Assembly (NCBI GenBank): GCA_963844395.1
Contig: CAWJNX010000001.1
Span: forward strand, 806,001 to 870,000
Direction of reading: 5' to 3'
Source of the DNA: VRUE01 sp963844395
Lineage (GTDB): Bacteria; Actinomycetota; Thermoleophilia; Solirubrobacterales; 70-9
Length of the DNA: 64,000 bases
Positions 1 to 10,540 of this stretch are shown piece by piece (positions within the stretch are counted from its first letter, which is position 1; each line of letters starts with the position of its first letter). Both the position numbers and the translations under genes were made by a program. Under the pieces are notes generated by a model that saw nothing but the letters and a program-made list of their open reading frames with translations, was not told the origin of the DNA and did no database searches.

Positions 1-1750
<1,750 letters not shown>

Positions 1751-1811
1751 GCGCTCCTTCCTGGCCGCTACGCTGACGCGAACGTACCCCTCGACCCTCA
1801 GGACCGACCGA

Positions 1812-3213
1812 ATGCTCTTCCGGCAGATCATCCACGAGGACCTCGGCTGCGCCTCCTACCTGGTCGGCGACGCGGGGGCTGGGCGTCGCCGCGGTGGTCG
1901 ACCCGCAGTGGGACATCGATCCCTACCTGCAGCTGAGCCGCCTGCACGGCGTGCGGATCGAGCACGTGCTGGAGACCCACAACCACGCCGACCACGTCTC
2001 CGGGCACGGGCGGCTGGCGCGGGCGACCGGCGCGACGATCCACGTCAACGAGCTGGCCGAGGCCGAGCTACGAGCACGAGCCGTTCGCCGACGGCTGGAC
2101 GCTGGAGCTAGGCGACGGCGGTCGTCGATCGAGGCGATCCACACGCCCGGCCACCGCCCCGAGCACACCTCGTTCCTGCTGCGCGACCCGAGCCGCGGCG
2201 GCGACCCGGTCGCGGTGCTGAGCGGCGACTCGCTGTTCGTCGGCGACGTCGCCCGTCCCGACCTGGCGGTCGAGCCGCGCGAGGGCGCCGCCGACATCTT
2301 CCGCTCGCTGCACGAGCGGCTGCTGATCCTGCCCGACGAGGTCGAGGTCTGGCCCGGGCACCTCGGCGGCTCGCTCTGCGGCAGCTCGGGGATCGACCTC
2401 AAGACCTCCTCGACGATCGGCTTCGAGCGCCGCCACAACCGGGCGTCTGTCGTTCGCCGACGAGGCGGAGTTCGTCGAGGACGCCGTCTCGACGCTCGGC
2501 GAGAAGCCGCCTAACGTCGAGCACATCGTCGCCCTCAACCGCGGGCCTCTGATCGAGACGATCTCGCTCGCCGGCCCGGCTGGCGCCGCGCGGCTTCGAG
2601 GCGGCGATCGCCGCAGGTGCGCTGGCAGTGGACTCGCGCACCAACGAGCAGTTCGACGAGGCGCACATCCCCGGCTCGATCAGCGCCTCCGCCTACGACA
2701 CCGGCTTCGCCACCAAGGTCGCCCAGGTCGTTCCGCCCGACTGCGAGCTGGTCATCGTCGCCGCCTCCGACGGCAACGAGCTGGCGGCTGCCGAGCTGCT
2801 GGCCGCGGTGGGGCTGCGGGTGCGCGGCTTCCTCGGCGGCGGCATGACGCGCCTGGCGGGCCGAGGAACGCCCGGTCGAGCGGATCGAGGCGATCGGCCC
2901 CGAGCAGCTGGCCGAGCGCCTCGCAGGCGACGACCCGCCGCTAGTCCTCGACGTGCGCCGCCCCGCCGAGTTCGAGGGCGGCCACATCCCGGACTCGCTC
3001 CACATCCCCTTCGGCGACCTGCCGGAGCGCCTCGTCGAGCTGCCACGCGACCGGCCGATCGCGACGATCTGCAAGGCGGGCGCTCGAAGCGGCCTCGCCG
3101 CTTCGGTCCTCCAGCGCGACGGCTTCGAGCGAGTCGTCCATGTCGCCCGTGGCGGGGTCGGCACCTGGCAACACGAAGGAAGGCCGGTGGAGTCCGGCAG
3201 CGTTCCGGCGTAG
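1812..3213 (+). CDS. Metallo-beta-lactamase persulfide dioxygenase with two rhodanese domains (CstB-like), reading frame interrupted
   Basis: Predicted sulfur-detoxification enzyme. The N-terminal half is a glyoxalase II-type MBL fold with the metal motif THNHADH, then TPGHRPEHTSFLL, SGDSLFVGD and WPGHLGG, as in persulfide dioxygenases. Two rhodanese domains follow. The first (from about 2600) has no cysteine at its active loop. The second (about 2940-3200) keeps the catalytic loop ICKAGARSG. This MBL / pseudo-rhodanese / rhodanese order matches CstB-type persulfide dioxygenase-sulfurtransferases. Frame breaks lie near 1878, 2069, 2120-2130, 2447, 2580 and 2847, mostly single extra bases; the corrected protein would be about 460 residues. 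The start at 1812 gives the typical MLFRQIIHEDLGCASYLVGD opening. Divergent from acs. Confidence 0.85.
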
Positions 3214-3236
3214 GAGCCCATCCCGGTAGGCGATTT

Positions 3237-4448
3237 CTAATAGCCCGCTGGATGCCTGGCGATGAAGCCTTCCGTGGAGCTGACTGGTTCGGGGTGCCAG
3301 CGGGGGCCGGCTCCTCCTGAGGTGTCGAATGCGAGGCCGGCGATCGTCATCCAGGCGTGGCCTGAGTTGCCGTAGACGGTGATCCACTGGCCGGCGCCCG
3401 GTTCGCCCCAGGTGGTGAGGCCGGTCGAGTCGAGCGGGCTGTCGAGGAAGCCGCCGCCATGGAGGGCGAAGCTGACCGCGCCCGAGCAGTCGTAGCCCGA
3501 CGATTCGAAGGAGCCGTGACCACCGCCCCATATATAGGGAGTCGATGCGATCGAGTTGGCGGCTTCGATCGCCGCAGCGATCGCGGGCGGGGCGGAACTC
3601 GGGACGCTCGCCTGACTTTCGGAGATGTACTCGGCCTGCTGTCCGGGGGTGAGCGGCGCGGGCGCGGTGGTCGGCACCGAGCCGCCGGCGCTGGCGATCT
3701 GTTCGGAGATCGAGGCGAGGTTGTCGCTGAGCGCCGCTTCGCGCGACTGCAGCGAGTCGAGTGCCTGCTGCCGCTCAGCCTGGGCCGCTTTGAGGTCGGC
3801 GAAGCGCGCCTGCGCCTCGTCCTTCGCGGCGGCAACTTCGCGCTCCTTGACCGCGATCTGGTCACGCGCTTCCTCCAACTGCAACCGGATCGCGGCCATC
3901 CGTCGCACCGCCGCCTTCGCCTGGTCGCGCAGGCCCTTGACCCGGCCGGCGACCGCGTTGTCGTAATCCTGGACGCGGCTCAGGTAGTCGGCGCGGGCGC
4001 TGACGTCCGACCAGCTCTCGGAGTCGAGCACCACGCTCAGCATGTCGGGACTGCCCGCCACGTACATCGCCACCAGTCGCTCACGCAGGACGCCGAGCGC
4101 CCGCTGCAGCCGCGCCCGAATGCGGGCTAGCCGTCGCTTCTCGGCGGCGAGCTTCACGGTCGCCCGGTCGAGCTCCGCCTGCTTGGCGATCAGTTCGGAC
4201 TCGACCGCTTCCTGGCGCTGGCGCAGGGTCGAGACTTCGCCGAGCATCGAGTCGATCGCCCTGTTCTGCTCGGCGATCGTGGCCGTCAGCGCGCTCTGGC
4301 TCTCACGGACATCGTTGAGCTTGCCCTGCGTGTTCTCGAGCTTCTCGTGCAGGGTCTGACCCGAGGCGACTGCGGCAAGGCAGAGGGCGACCAGCAGCAT
4401 CGAGGCAGCGAGCAGCAACCAGCGGGGCGTGCCGGGTTTGGCGCGCAT
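3237..4448 (-). CDS. Secreted coiled-coil NlpC/P60-type peptidoglycan hydrolase
   Basis: Cell-wall endopeptidase of the PcsB/RipA style, about 403 residues. A signal-anchor (WLLLAASMLLVALCLAAVA) follows the ATG at 4448 directly, so I prefer this start to an upstream in-frame start at 4511; a GGAGG lies just upstream. A long heptad-rich coiled coil occupies roughly residues 35-250 (QRQEAVESELIAKQAELDRA and similar). A Pro/Ala linker leads to the C-terminal NlpC/P60 fold, with the catalytic Cys in GYDCSGAVSF and the probable catalytic His in SGHAWMTIAG. Such proteins cleave peptide stems during division, and the coiled coil usually mediates control by a division complex. The reading frame is intact. 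Copy 1 of the 50-bp palindrome lies upstream. Confidence 0.85.
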   Translation of the reverse strand: MRAKPGTPRWLLLAASMLLVALCLAAVASGQTLHEKLENTQGKLNDVRESQSALTATIAEQNRAIDSMLGEVSTLRQRQEAVESELIAKQAELDRATVKLAAEKRRLARIRARLQRALGVLRERLVAMYVAGSPDMLSVVLDSESWSDVSARADYLSRVQDYDNAVAGRVKGLRDQAKAAVRRMAAIRLQLEEARDQIAVKEREVAAAKDEAQARFADLKAAQAERQQALDSLQSREAALSDNLASISEQIASAGGSVPTTAPAPLTPGQQAEYISESQASVPSSAPPAIAAAIEAANSIASTPYIWGGGHGSFESSGYDCSGAVSFALHGGGFLDSPLDSTGLTTWGEPGAGQWITVYGNSGHAWMTIAGLAFDTSGGAGPRWHPEPVSSTEGFIARHPAGY

Positions 4449-4527
4449 CGCCTCCAAGGTACGAATGGGCGGCACGACGGCCTGATCTCCGGGAAGGCCT
4501 GCAACCCGCATTGCAGGCCGCTCACGA

Positions 4528-4577
4528 GACGTGCCGCAGCTTAGAGGACGTTATGGGTATCTAAGCTGCGGCACGTC
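4528..4577 (+). repeat. 50-bp palindromic repeat, copy 1
   Basis: Perfect 17-bp inverted repeat (4528-4544 and 4561-4577) around a 16-base loop AGGACGTTATGGGTAT. The same 17+16+17 layout recurs at 14574 and 35941, with the loop conserved in the same orientation. This copy lies 6 bp past the stop of the SpoU/TrmH gene and about 80 bp upstream of the NlpC/P60 start. It could act as a terminator here, but another copy sits between two divergent starts, so termination cannot be its general role. Confidence 0.9.
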
Positions 4578-4583
4578 CGCCAC

Positions 4584-5321
4584 TCAGCCCAGACGCTGGG
4601 CGAAGAGGACCGCCGAGACGGCGGTAGCGAGGTTGAGGCTGGAGACGCCGGCGCGCATCGGGATGCCGAGGCGTAGGTCGGCGCGCTCGAGCAGCTCGGG
4701 GCTGAGCCCGTGGCGCTCGGTGCCGAAGGCGAGGATGGAACGGGGCGGCAGCTCCGCCGGACGCCGGCCGTCGCCGTCGGGGTCGATCGCGACGAGCGGG
4801 CGGTCGCTCTGCGGCAGCTGCTCGACCGTCGTCACCGGCAGGGCGAAGTTGAGGCCGGCGGCGGCACGCAGGGCCTCCGGGTACCAGGGATCGTTGCGGC
4901 CGGTCGCGAGCACGCCGGCCGCGTCCGCCGCCGCGGCCACCCGCACGCAGGCGCCGAGGTTGCCGATGTTGCGCGGCTCCTCGAGCAAAACCATCGGCGC
5001 CGGCCGCGGATCGGCGAGCACGGCGTCGAGGTCGACTTCAGGGCGGCGGGCGATCGCAACGACGCCCGTGTACGGCGTCTGCGGCACCATCTCGGCCAGC
5101 ACCTCGCCGCTGACCGGCGTGACGCGCTCGGTCAGGGTGTCGGCCAGGTCGGGCGCCAGCGCAGCCGCCAGCTCGTCCATCTCCTGGGGGCGCGAGGAGA
5201 CCGCCTCGAGCACCACCGCCCCGAAACGCAATGCGTGCTTGAGGGCGTGAAAGCCCTCGAGGACGGCCAGGCTGCGGTCACGCCGTGCCGTCCGGTAGCG
5301 CCGGATCAAGGCGTCGCTCAT
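4584..5321 (-). CDS. TrmH/SpoU-family RNA 2'-O-methyltransferase
   Basis: SAM-dependent ribose methyltransferase of the SPOUT class, acting on rRNA or tRNA. All three SpoU motifs are visible: motif 1 LLEEPRNIGNLGACVRVA, motif 2 ILAFGTERHGLSPELLERAD and motif 3 SSLNLATAVSAVLFAQRLG. The N-terminal part resembles the substrate-binding domain of these enzymes. ATG at 5321 (MSDALIRRYRTARRDRSLAV) starts 17 bp after the stop of the upstream hydrolase gene; a longer in-frame extension would overlap that gene heavily. It probably forms a two-gene operon with the alpha/beta hydrolase. The modified nucleotide cannot be assigned from sequence. Confidence 0.88.
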   Translation of the reverse strand: MSDALIRRYRTARRDRSLAVLEGFHALKHALRFGAVVLEAVSSRPQEMDELAAALAPDLADTLTERVTPVSGEVLAEMVPQTPYTGVVAIARRPEVDLDAVLADPRPAPMVLLEEPRNIGNLGACVRVAAAADAAGVLATGRNDPWYPEALRAAAGLNFALPVTTVEQLPQSDRPLVAIDPDGDGRRPAELPPRSILAFGTERHGLSPELLERADLRLGIPMRAGVSSLNLATAVSAVLFAQRLG

Positions 5322-5337
5322 CCGGGCTTCGAAGCGC

Positions 5338-6201
5338 TCAGGCGGCCTGGAACCTGGCGCGCCACTCGTCGCGGTCGAACTGGGCCGGCTCGGTCTCCGC
5401 CAGGAAGCTTTCGAGGACGGCAATGAACCGTCCTGGCGCCTCAAGCTGCGGCAGATGGCCGATGTCGTCGAAGACCTCGAGGCGGCTGGCGGGGATCGCC
5501 CCGTGGGCTTCTTCGCCGTGGCTGACGGGGATGATCGAGTCGCGGGCGCCCCAGACGATCAGCACGGGAATCGACTCGGCCATGTGGAGGCGATCGCGGG
5601 CGTCGACCCTCTGCCCACGCGTTCCGACGACCGCGTGCAGCGTCGCCAGGAAGGCGGCGCGGCGCTGCGGGTCGTCGAGCGAGGCGTAGCCGCGCGCCAC
5701 CTCGGCGATGTCGGCGCCGGGGCGCAGGCCGATCGCCGAGAGGCCGCGGCCGAGCGACGAGCCGACGCGCTTGCCGACGCCGGCGGTGGCGGAGATGAAG
5801 AGGTCGGCGCCGGGCAGCGCCGCGGCGCGCAGGACCGGGCTGACCTCGGGGCCGAGACCGCCGCTGGAGACCAGCACCAGACGCTCGACCATCTCGGGGA
5901 ACTGGTAGGCGAGCTGCATCGCGACGCCGCCTCCCAGCGAGTGGCCGACGATCGTGGCGCGCTCGTGGCCGAGCAAGAGGAGCAGGTCGCGCAGGCCGGT
6001 CGCCAAGGCGCCGATCGAGTAGTCGCCGCCTCCCGGGGCCGAGGCTCCGTGCCCGGGGAAGTCCGGGGCGATCACGGTGTTATTGCGCGCCAGCGGCTCG
6101 ACCACCTCGCGCCAGTTCTCGCAGGTGCCGGCCATGCCGTGGACCAGCAGCAGGACCGGACCCTCGCCGGCCTCTACATAAGTGACGGAGCGGCCGTGCA
6201 C
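5338..6201 (-). CDS. Alpha/beta-fold hydrolase
   Basis: Cytoplasmic serine hydrolase of the alpha/beta superfamily, 287 residues. Oxyanion region LLVHGMAGTCENW, nucleophile elbow GHSLGGG (Ser), acid in WGARDSIIP (Asp) and base in DIGHLPQLE (His) are in the usual order. The start is probably GTG at 6201, or a GTG slightly upstream. Substrate is unknown; the closest general types are lipase/esterase or C-C bond hydrolases. It lies upstream of the RNA methyltransferase on the same strand and is divergent from glyoxalase I. Confidence 0.85.
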   Translation of the reverse strand: MHGRSVTYVEAGEGPVLLLVHGMAGTCENWREVVEPLARNNTVIAPDFPGHGASAPGGGDYSIGALATGLRDLLLLLGHERATIVGHSLGGGVAMQLAYQFPEMVERLVLVSSGGLGPEVSPVLRAAALPGADLFISATAGVGKRVGSSLGRGLSAIGLRPGADIAEVARGYASLDDPQRRAAFLATLHAVVGTRGQRVDARDRLHMAESIPVLIVWGARDSIIPVSHGEEAHGAIPASRLEVFDDIGHLPQLEAPGRFIAVLESFLAETEPAQFDRDEWRARFQAA

Positions 6202-6274
6202 CGTCGCCGTCTTGACCTGCTTGGGCGCTCACGTCGGTGAACAGTACCCGGCGGTTCGGTGCGAGAATCCGCGC

Positions 6275-6654
6275 ATGCCGAGCTTCCTGCACACCTGCTA
6301 CCGGATCGGCGACATCGATCGCTCCGTCGCCTTCTACGAGAAGCTCGGCTTCGAGGAGCGGCGCCGGATGCCGATCGGCGACGAGGCGATCAACGTTTTC
6401 ATGGGCCTGCCGGGCGAGGACCCCCGGCTGGAGCTGACCTACAACCATGGCGTCGACTCCTACGACCTCGGCAGCGGCTACAACCACATCGCGCTTCTGG
6501 TCGACGATCTCGACGGACACCCTCGAGCACCTCGCCGTCGGCAGGGATCGAGCCCGAGAAGCCGCCCTACCGCCCCGGCGGCCGCAGCGAGGGCCACCGC
6601 ATCGCGTTCGTCCGCGACCCGGACGGCTACCGGATCGAGCTGATCGGCGAGTAG
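6275..6654 (+). CDS. gloA: Lactoylglutathione lyase-like glyoxalase I, reading frame interrupted
   Basis: Vicinal-oxygen-chelate metalloenzyme isomerising the hemithioacetal of methylglyoxal. The protein starts FLHTCYRIGDIDRSVAFYEK (metal His) and continues RLELTYNHG (metal Glu), YNHIALLVDDL (metal His) and YRIELIGE (metal Glu). The length of about 125 residues fits. Two single-base insertions, near 6518 and 6540, interrupt the frame; removing them gives DTLEHLASAGIEPEKPPYRP. In an actinobacterium the thiol cofactor may not be glutathione, so the name is by family only. Start at ATG 6275. Confidence 0.85.
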
Positions 6655-6720
6655 CTCTCGCCGCTCGGCGCCGTGGACGGCCCAGAGCGGGTCCATGGCC
6701 AGACGTTCGGAGGACCCACG

Positions 6721-7625
6721 ATGTTTGACTCCGGAGCGGCGGGAAATCAGGCGCACATGCGGAGGAGATCGACATACGCGCGCTCCCTCGGTCCCAGCAC
6801 CCTCCTTGCCTTGGCCGCGTTCATGGTCGCCCTCCTGGTCGCCTCGCCGGCGCAGACCGCCCCCGGCGACGTCGCCGACCTGGCCCTGAGCAAGGCGGAC
6901 AGCCCCGACCCGGTCGGCGTCGGCTCGATCCTGACCTACACCATCGAGGTGAGCAACCAGGGTCCCCAGGACGCGACCGGGGTTACCGTCACCGATCGTC
7001 TGCCCAGTCAGATCGCCTTCGTCTCGGCGACCGCCGGCAGCGGCAACTGCGAGCGCAAAGGCAGGAACGTCACCTGCAAAGTCGGGAACCTGAGCGGCGA
7101 TCCGGCCAAAGGCAACGCCGCGACCGTCACCGTCCAGGTGCGGCCGAGCAGGCCCGGGACGCTCGACAACACCGCCTCGGTCGAGAGCGTCGAGACCGAT
7201 CCCGTCGCGCTCAACGACACGGCGACCGCCTCGACCAGGTCGTCGAGCGCCGGTCTCGAGCTGCCGCGGCGTTCCCTCGACCGTGACCGGGACCCCCGGC
7301 GCCGACCGGCTCGAAGGGACCGGCGCTCCCGACGTGATCGCCGGGCTGGGCGGCGGCGACTCGATCAACGGCCTTGCGGGCCGTGACCTGATCTGCGCCG
7401 GCGGTGGCAGCGACCGTGTCGACAGCCGGGCCGGCGGCCGACCGCGTCTTCGGCGGTCGCGGAGCCGACAGCCTCCTGGGCCGCGGCGGGCCCGACCTGC
7501 TCGCCGGCAATCCCGGCGCGACGTGCTCAAGGGCAACGCCGGCCGGGACCGACTGCGCGGCGGCACCGGCTTCGACCGTTGCGGGGCGGCGGCGGCTTCG
7601 ACGTGCGCGCAGCTGCGAGCGCTGA
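6721..7625 (+). CDS. Secreted DUF11 protein with RTX-type repeats, reading frame interrupted
   Basis: Probable exported cell-surface protein. ATG at 6721 is preceded by CGGAGG at good spacing. A signal segment (LLALAAFMVALLVASPAQTA) is followed by a DUF11/CARDB-like beta-sandwich, LALSKADSPDPVGVGSILTY through ATVTVQVRPSRPGTLDNTAS. The C-terminal third carries glycine/aspartate nonapeptides of the hemolysin calcium-binding kind (GTPGADRLEGTGAPDVIAG, GGRGADSLLGRGGPDLLAG). Frame breaks near 7265, 7435, 7520 and 7590 interrupt the repeats. Two more RTX-repeat proteins occur at 18642 and 22982. The repeats probably bind calcium outside the cell; no enzymatic domain is seen. Confidence 0.75.
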
Positions 7626-7985
7626 GCACTTCGCCTGAGCCGCCGCGGCGCGGACGCGCGAGGCGATCCCGCTCTCAGATCGGGTCAGATCGACGATCTC
7701 GGGACGCTGGCCAGACGGAGCGCGGCGCATCCTGAATGGCGAGCAATGTCCGTAAGCGAGAGGCGCCCCGCCTTGATGCGGCTGCGTCGCTACGAGCAAT
7801 CCGGATCAAGACTGAATCCGGGAGCCTGTCGACGCGTTCACGCGAGGCGTACATGTTGGCAGACGATGGGGGAGGACCCGCCGAGGTTGAGGGCATACGT
7901 CCCGGCCCCTTCGACATGCCTCGACCCGGGGAGCGGCGGACTGGTCATCGCCGAAGAACGGTGAGGCCTCGTTCGAATACGACCT
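7626..7985. other. Gene-poor stretch
   Basis: No convincing gene. Short open frames exist on both strands but show no recognisable domain. A toxin partner of the AbrB-like gene would be expected here on the minus strand, and none is visible. The stretch may hold decayed remnants. Confidence 0.4.
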
Positions 7986-8276
7986 TCACCGCATCCGTCG
8001 AGCGCTGCGCGCGTTCGGCCTGCGCAACTGCGGGCTCCCGTCCTCGCGCCTGTCCGCCTCCAGATCTTTCGTCGAGAGGCCGGGGACGCCGGCCCAGATC
8101 CCGCGCAGCGCCTGGATGCGCTTACGCCGCGCCGCGACGTCATCTGCGTTGAGACGGATCCGCACCTCCCGCCCCTCCTGCTCGACCACGACCTCGTCTC
8201 CTGGCCGGATACCGAGTTGTTCCCGTATCGCCTTGGGAATGACGACCTGCCCTTTTGGACCGACTCTGTAAGTCAT
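7986..8276 (-). CDS. AbrB/SpoVT-family DNA-binding protein (antitoxin-like)
   Basis: Swapped-hairpin AbrB domain at the N-terminus: TYRVGPKGQVVIPKAIREQL then GIRPGDEVVVEQEGREVRIR. This fold usually forms dimers that bind their own promoter, commonly as the antitoxin of a PIN-domain toxin. ATG at 8276 is chosen because the domain begins at residue 2; an upstream in-frame start would add an unrelated 23-residue leader. The tail after LSTKDLEADRRE is basic and looks atypical. No PIN toxin follows, so this is either an orphan regulator or the remnant of a pair. Divergent from the PII-Amt operon, sharing the 170-bp intergenic region. Confidence 0.75.
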   Translation of the reverse strand: MTYRVGPKGQVVIPKAIREQLGIRPGDEVVVEQEGREVRIRLNADDVAARRKRIQALRGIWAGVPGLSTKDLEADRREDGSPQLRRPNARSARRMR

Positions 8277-8354
8277 ACTGGCGAGTATAACCGGGGAATC
8301 CATGAGACTGGACTGTCTGGACTGTCGAATGACTTGCATCCCCATATAAGGCTG

Positions 8355-8442
8355 CGAAGCCGATAACTCTCCCCTTCCCGACGACCCGAGCCGAAGATCG
8401 TTAGGCTCGCACCGCTCTAGCTTCGTAGACGGGAAGGGGAGG
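8355..8442 (+). promoter_or_regulatory. Structured 5' leader sequestering the PII-Amt ribosome-binding site (candidate pseudoknot)
   Basis: A perfect 12-bp inverted repeat pairs 8369-8380 (CTCCCCTTCCCG) with 8430-8441. The right arm contains most of the Shine-Dalgarno AAGGGGAGG of the downstream GTG at 8447. Inside lies a 6-bp hairpin, CGAGCC/GGCTCG (8387-8392 with 8404-8409). A further 6-bp pairing, CGAAGC (8355-8360) with GCTTCG (8420-8425), interleaves with the long stem, so both together would form a pseudoknot. The layout suggests translational control of nitrogen genes. It does not match the glutamine-riboswitch features I know. Confidence 0.5.
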
Positions 8443-8446
8443 CGTC

Positions 8447-8803
8447 GTGAAACTGGTGATCGGGATCGTGCGCCCGGAGAAGGCGAACGACGTACTGGAA
8501 GCGCTCTACCGGGCGGAGGTTCGCGGGGTCTCGATCAGCCGCGTCGAGGGCCACGGAGGTGAGCTCGAGCGGGTCGAGACCTACCGCGGGACGACCGTGA
8601 AGATGGGCCTCTCCGACAAGGTCCGCTTCGAGGTCGCCGTCTCCGACGCCTTCGTGCAGCCGACCGTCGAGGCGCTCTGCGACGGGGCGCGAACCGGTGA
8701 GGTCGGCGACGGCAAGATCTTCGTCGTGCCGCTCGAGCAGGCGGTCCGCATCCGCACCGGCGAGTCCGACGAGGCCGCCGTCACCCCGGTGGTGAAGCAA
8801 TGA
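8447..8803 (+). CDS. glnB: Nitrogen regulatory protein P-II
   Basis: Trimeric PII signal transducer (GlnB/GlnK) sensing 2-oxoglutarate, ATP/ADP and energy state, here probably gating the ammonium channel encoded next. 118 residues, the usual length. The fold starts MKLVIGIVRPEKANDVLEAL; a T-loop with Tyr46 in VETYRGTTVK, and the C-terminal GDGKIFVVPLEQAVRIRTGE with the conserved TGE/RTGE nucleotide-binding segment, are visible. The T-loop sequence is divergent from enteric GlnB, so covalent modification at Tyr is uncertain. GTG at 8447 follows AAGGGGAGG. Its stop overlaps the ATG of amt (ATGA), so the two are translationally coupled; by position glnK would also be a fair name. Confidence 0.9.
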   Translation: MKLVIGIVRPEKANDVLEALYRAEVRGVSISRVEGHGGELERVETYRGTTVKMGLSDKVRFEVAVSDAFVQPTVEALCDGARTGEVGDGKIFVVPLEQAVRIRTGESDEAAVTPVVKQ

Positions 8804-10173
8804 TGGGCGCCCTCGACGCGGTTCTCGTCCTCGCCCAGGTCGACACCGGCGACACCGCCTGGATGCTCGACCTCGACGGCGCTCGTCCTGCTGATGACGA
8901 TCGGGCTCGGCGTCTTCTACGCCGGCCTGGTGCGCGCCAAGAACACGCTCAACACCTTCATGATGTGCATCTCGGCGATGGCGATCGCCGGCGTCACCTG
9001 GGCGCTGCTCGGCTACTCGCTGGCCTTCGACGGCGAAGGGGCGCTGATCGGCGGCCTCGGCCATGTCGGCGCTGAACGGGGTCGGCTTCGAGCCGCGCGG
9101 CGAAGGGACGATCCCCCATCTCGTCTTCATGGCCTTCCAGGGGACCTTCTGCATCATCACCGTGGCGCTGATCTCCGGCGCGGTGGTGGAGCGGATGCGG
9201 TTCGGCGCCTGGATGGTCTTCGCGGCGCTCTGGTCGGTGCTGGTCTACGCGGTGCTCGCCCACTGGGCCTTCGGCGGCGGCTGGCTGGCCGAGCAGGGGA
9301 CGCTCGACTTCGCCGGCGGCGTCCCGGTCGAGATGGGCTCCGGCTTCGCGGCGCTGGCCGCGGCACTGGTCGTCGGCGCGCGCAAAGACTACGGGCGCCA
9401 GGCGCTCCTCCCCCACAACGCCGTCTACGTCCTGGTCGGCGCCGGCCTGCTGTGGTTCGGCTGGTTCGGCTTCAACGGCGGCAGCGGCGTCTCGACCGGC
9501 GACTCGAGCGTGCTCGCCTTCGTCAACACCCTGCTGACGCCGGCCTGCGCGCTGCTCACCTGGTTCGTCCTCGACCTGATCCGGGGCAGGCGGGTGACCG
9601 CGATCGGCGCAGCGACGGCGATCATCGTCGGCTGCGTGCTGATCACGCCGGCGGGCGGCTTCATCAGCCCCGGCTGGGCGATGGTGCTCGGCTTCCTCGG
9701 CGCGCTGCCCTGCTACGCGGTGATCGTCTGGCGGCCGCGGACGCGGGTCGACGAGACGCTCGACGTGCTCGCGGCCCACGGCGATCGCCGGCTTCACCGG
9801 CATCCTCTTCCTCGGCCTGGTCGCGCAGGTCGGCTGGAACGGCGTCGCCGACGGCCTCTTCTACGGCGACGCGGGCCAGTTCTGGTCGCAGGCGGTGGCC
9901 GCGGCGGTGACGCCGGCCTACGCCTTCGTCGTCACCTTCATGCTGCTGAAGCTGGTCGGCGCGGTGATGCCGCTGCGGGCGAGCGAGCACGACGAGGCGG
10001 TCGGCATGGACGTCGTCTACCACGGCGAGGAGGCCTACGCCAGCGGCGAGGGCGCGATCCTGGTCGCGCCCGATGCCGACGGCGAGATCCTCGTCGCCGA
10101 TCCGGGTGGGCGGCTGAGCTGGCGGCTGTGCCGGGATAGGCCGGACGCGTTCCGGCCTATCCTGGGCGCCTGA
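8800..10173 (+). CDS. amt: Ammonium transporter Amt, reading frame interrupted
   Basis: Trimeric ammonium channel of the Amt/Mep/Rh family, about 11 membrane segments. Recognisable blocks include VFYAGLVRAKNTLNTFMM, HLVFMAFQGTFCIITVALIS, LAHWAFGGGWLAEQGTLDFA (with pore-region residues), LWFGWFGFNGGSG and GAATAIIVGCVLITPAGGF. Frame breaks near 8878, 9062 and 9781 each close by removing one base. The C-terminus ends GRLSWRLCRDRPDAFRPILG. Second gene of a PII-Amt-CutA run: ATGA overlap with the PII gene, TGATG overlap with cutA. Confidence 0.9.
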
Positions 10174-10484
10174 TGGCCGACCACGTGCAGGTGCTGACCA
10201 CCGCCGGCTCCGAGGAGGAGGCCGCGCGGATCGCCTCTGCCCTGGTCGAGCGCCGCCTCGCCGCCTGCGTCCAGGTCCTCGGCCCGATCGTCAGCCGCTA
10301 CCGCTGGCAGGGCGTCGTCGAGGAGGCCGAGGAGTGGCAGTGCCTGGCGAAGACCGAGGCGGCGCGCTATCCCGAGGTCGAGGCGGCGATCCGCGAGCTC
10401 CACTCCTACGAGGAGCCCGAGATCGTCGCCACACCGATCGTCGCCGGCAGCGCGGGCTACCTGGATGGATCGGCGAGAGCCTGA
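10173..10484 (+). CDS. cutA: CutA-family divalent-cation tolerance protein
   Basis: Small trimeric PII-like protein, 103 residues. The CutA core is clear: VLTTAGSEEEAARIASALVE, RRLAACVQVLGPIVSRYRWQ, EEWQCLAKTEAARYPEVEAA and LHSYEEPEIVATPI. The last residues read GYLDGSARA, whereas the family usually ends GYLDWIxES. A missing base near 10468 and an extra base near 10480 would restore DWIGES ending at the same stop, so the tail is probably misread. Overlaps the amt stop (TGATG). Its role is disputed; copper tolerance was the historical assignment. Confidence 0.88.
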   Translation: MADHVQVLTTAGSEEEAARIASALVERRLAACVQVLGPIVSRYRWQGVVEEAEEWQCLAKTEAARYPEVEAAIRELHSYEEPEIVATPIVAGSAGYLDGSARA

Positions 10485-10540
10485 CGCGACTAGCAGTTCG
10501 GGTGCGAGTGCCGAAGTACGAAGCGCACCGGAACAGAGCG

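Noticed and set aside
8355..8442. Glutamine-riboswitch identity of the PII leader
   Set aside because: The conserved internal-loop sequences of the known class are not visible; kept only as an unassigned structured leader.
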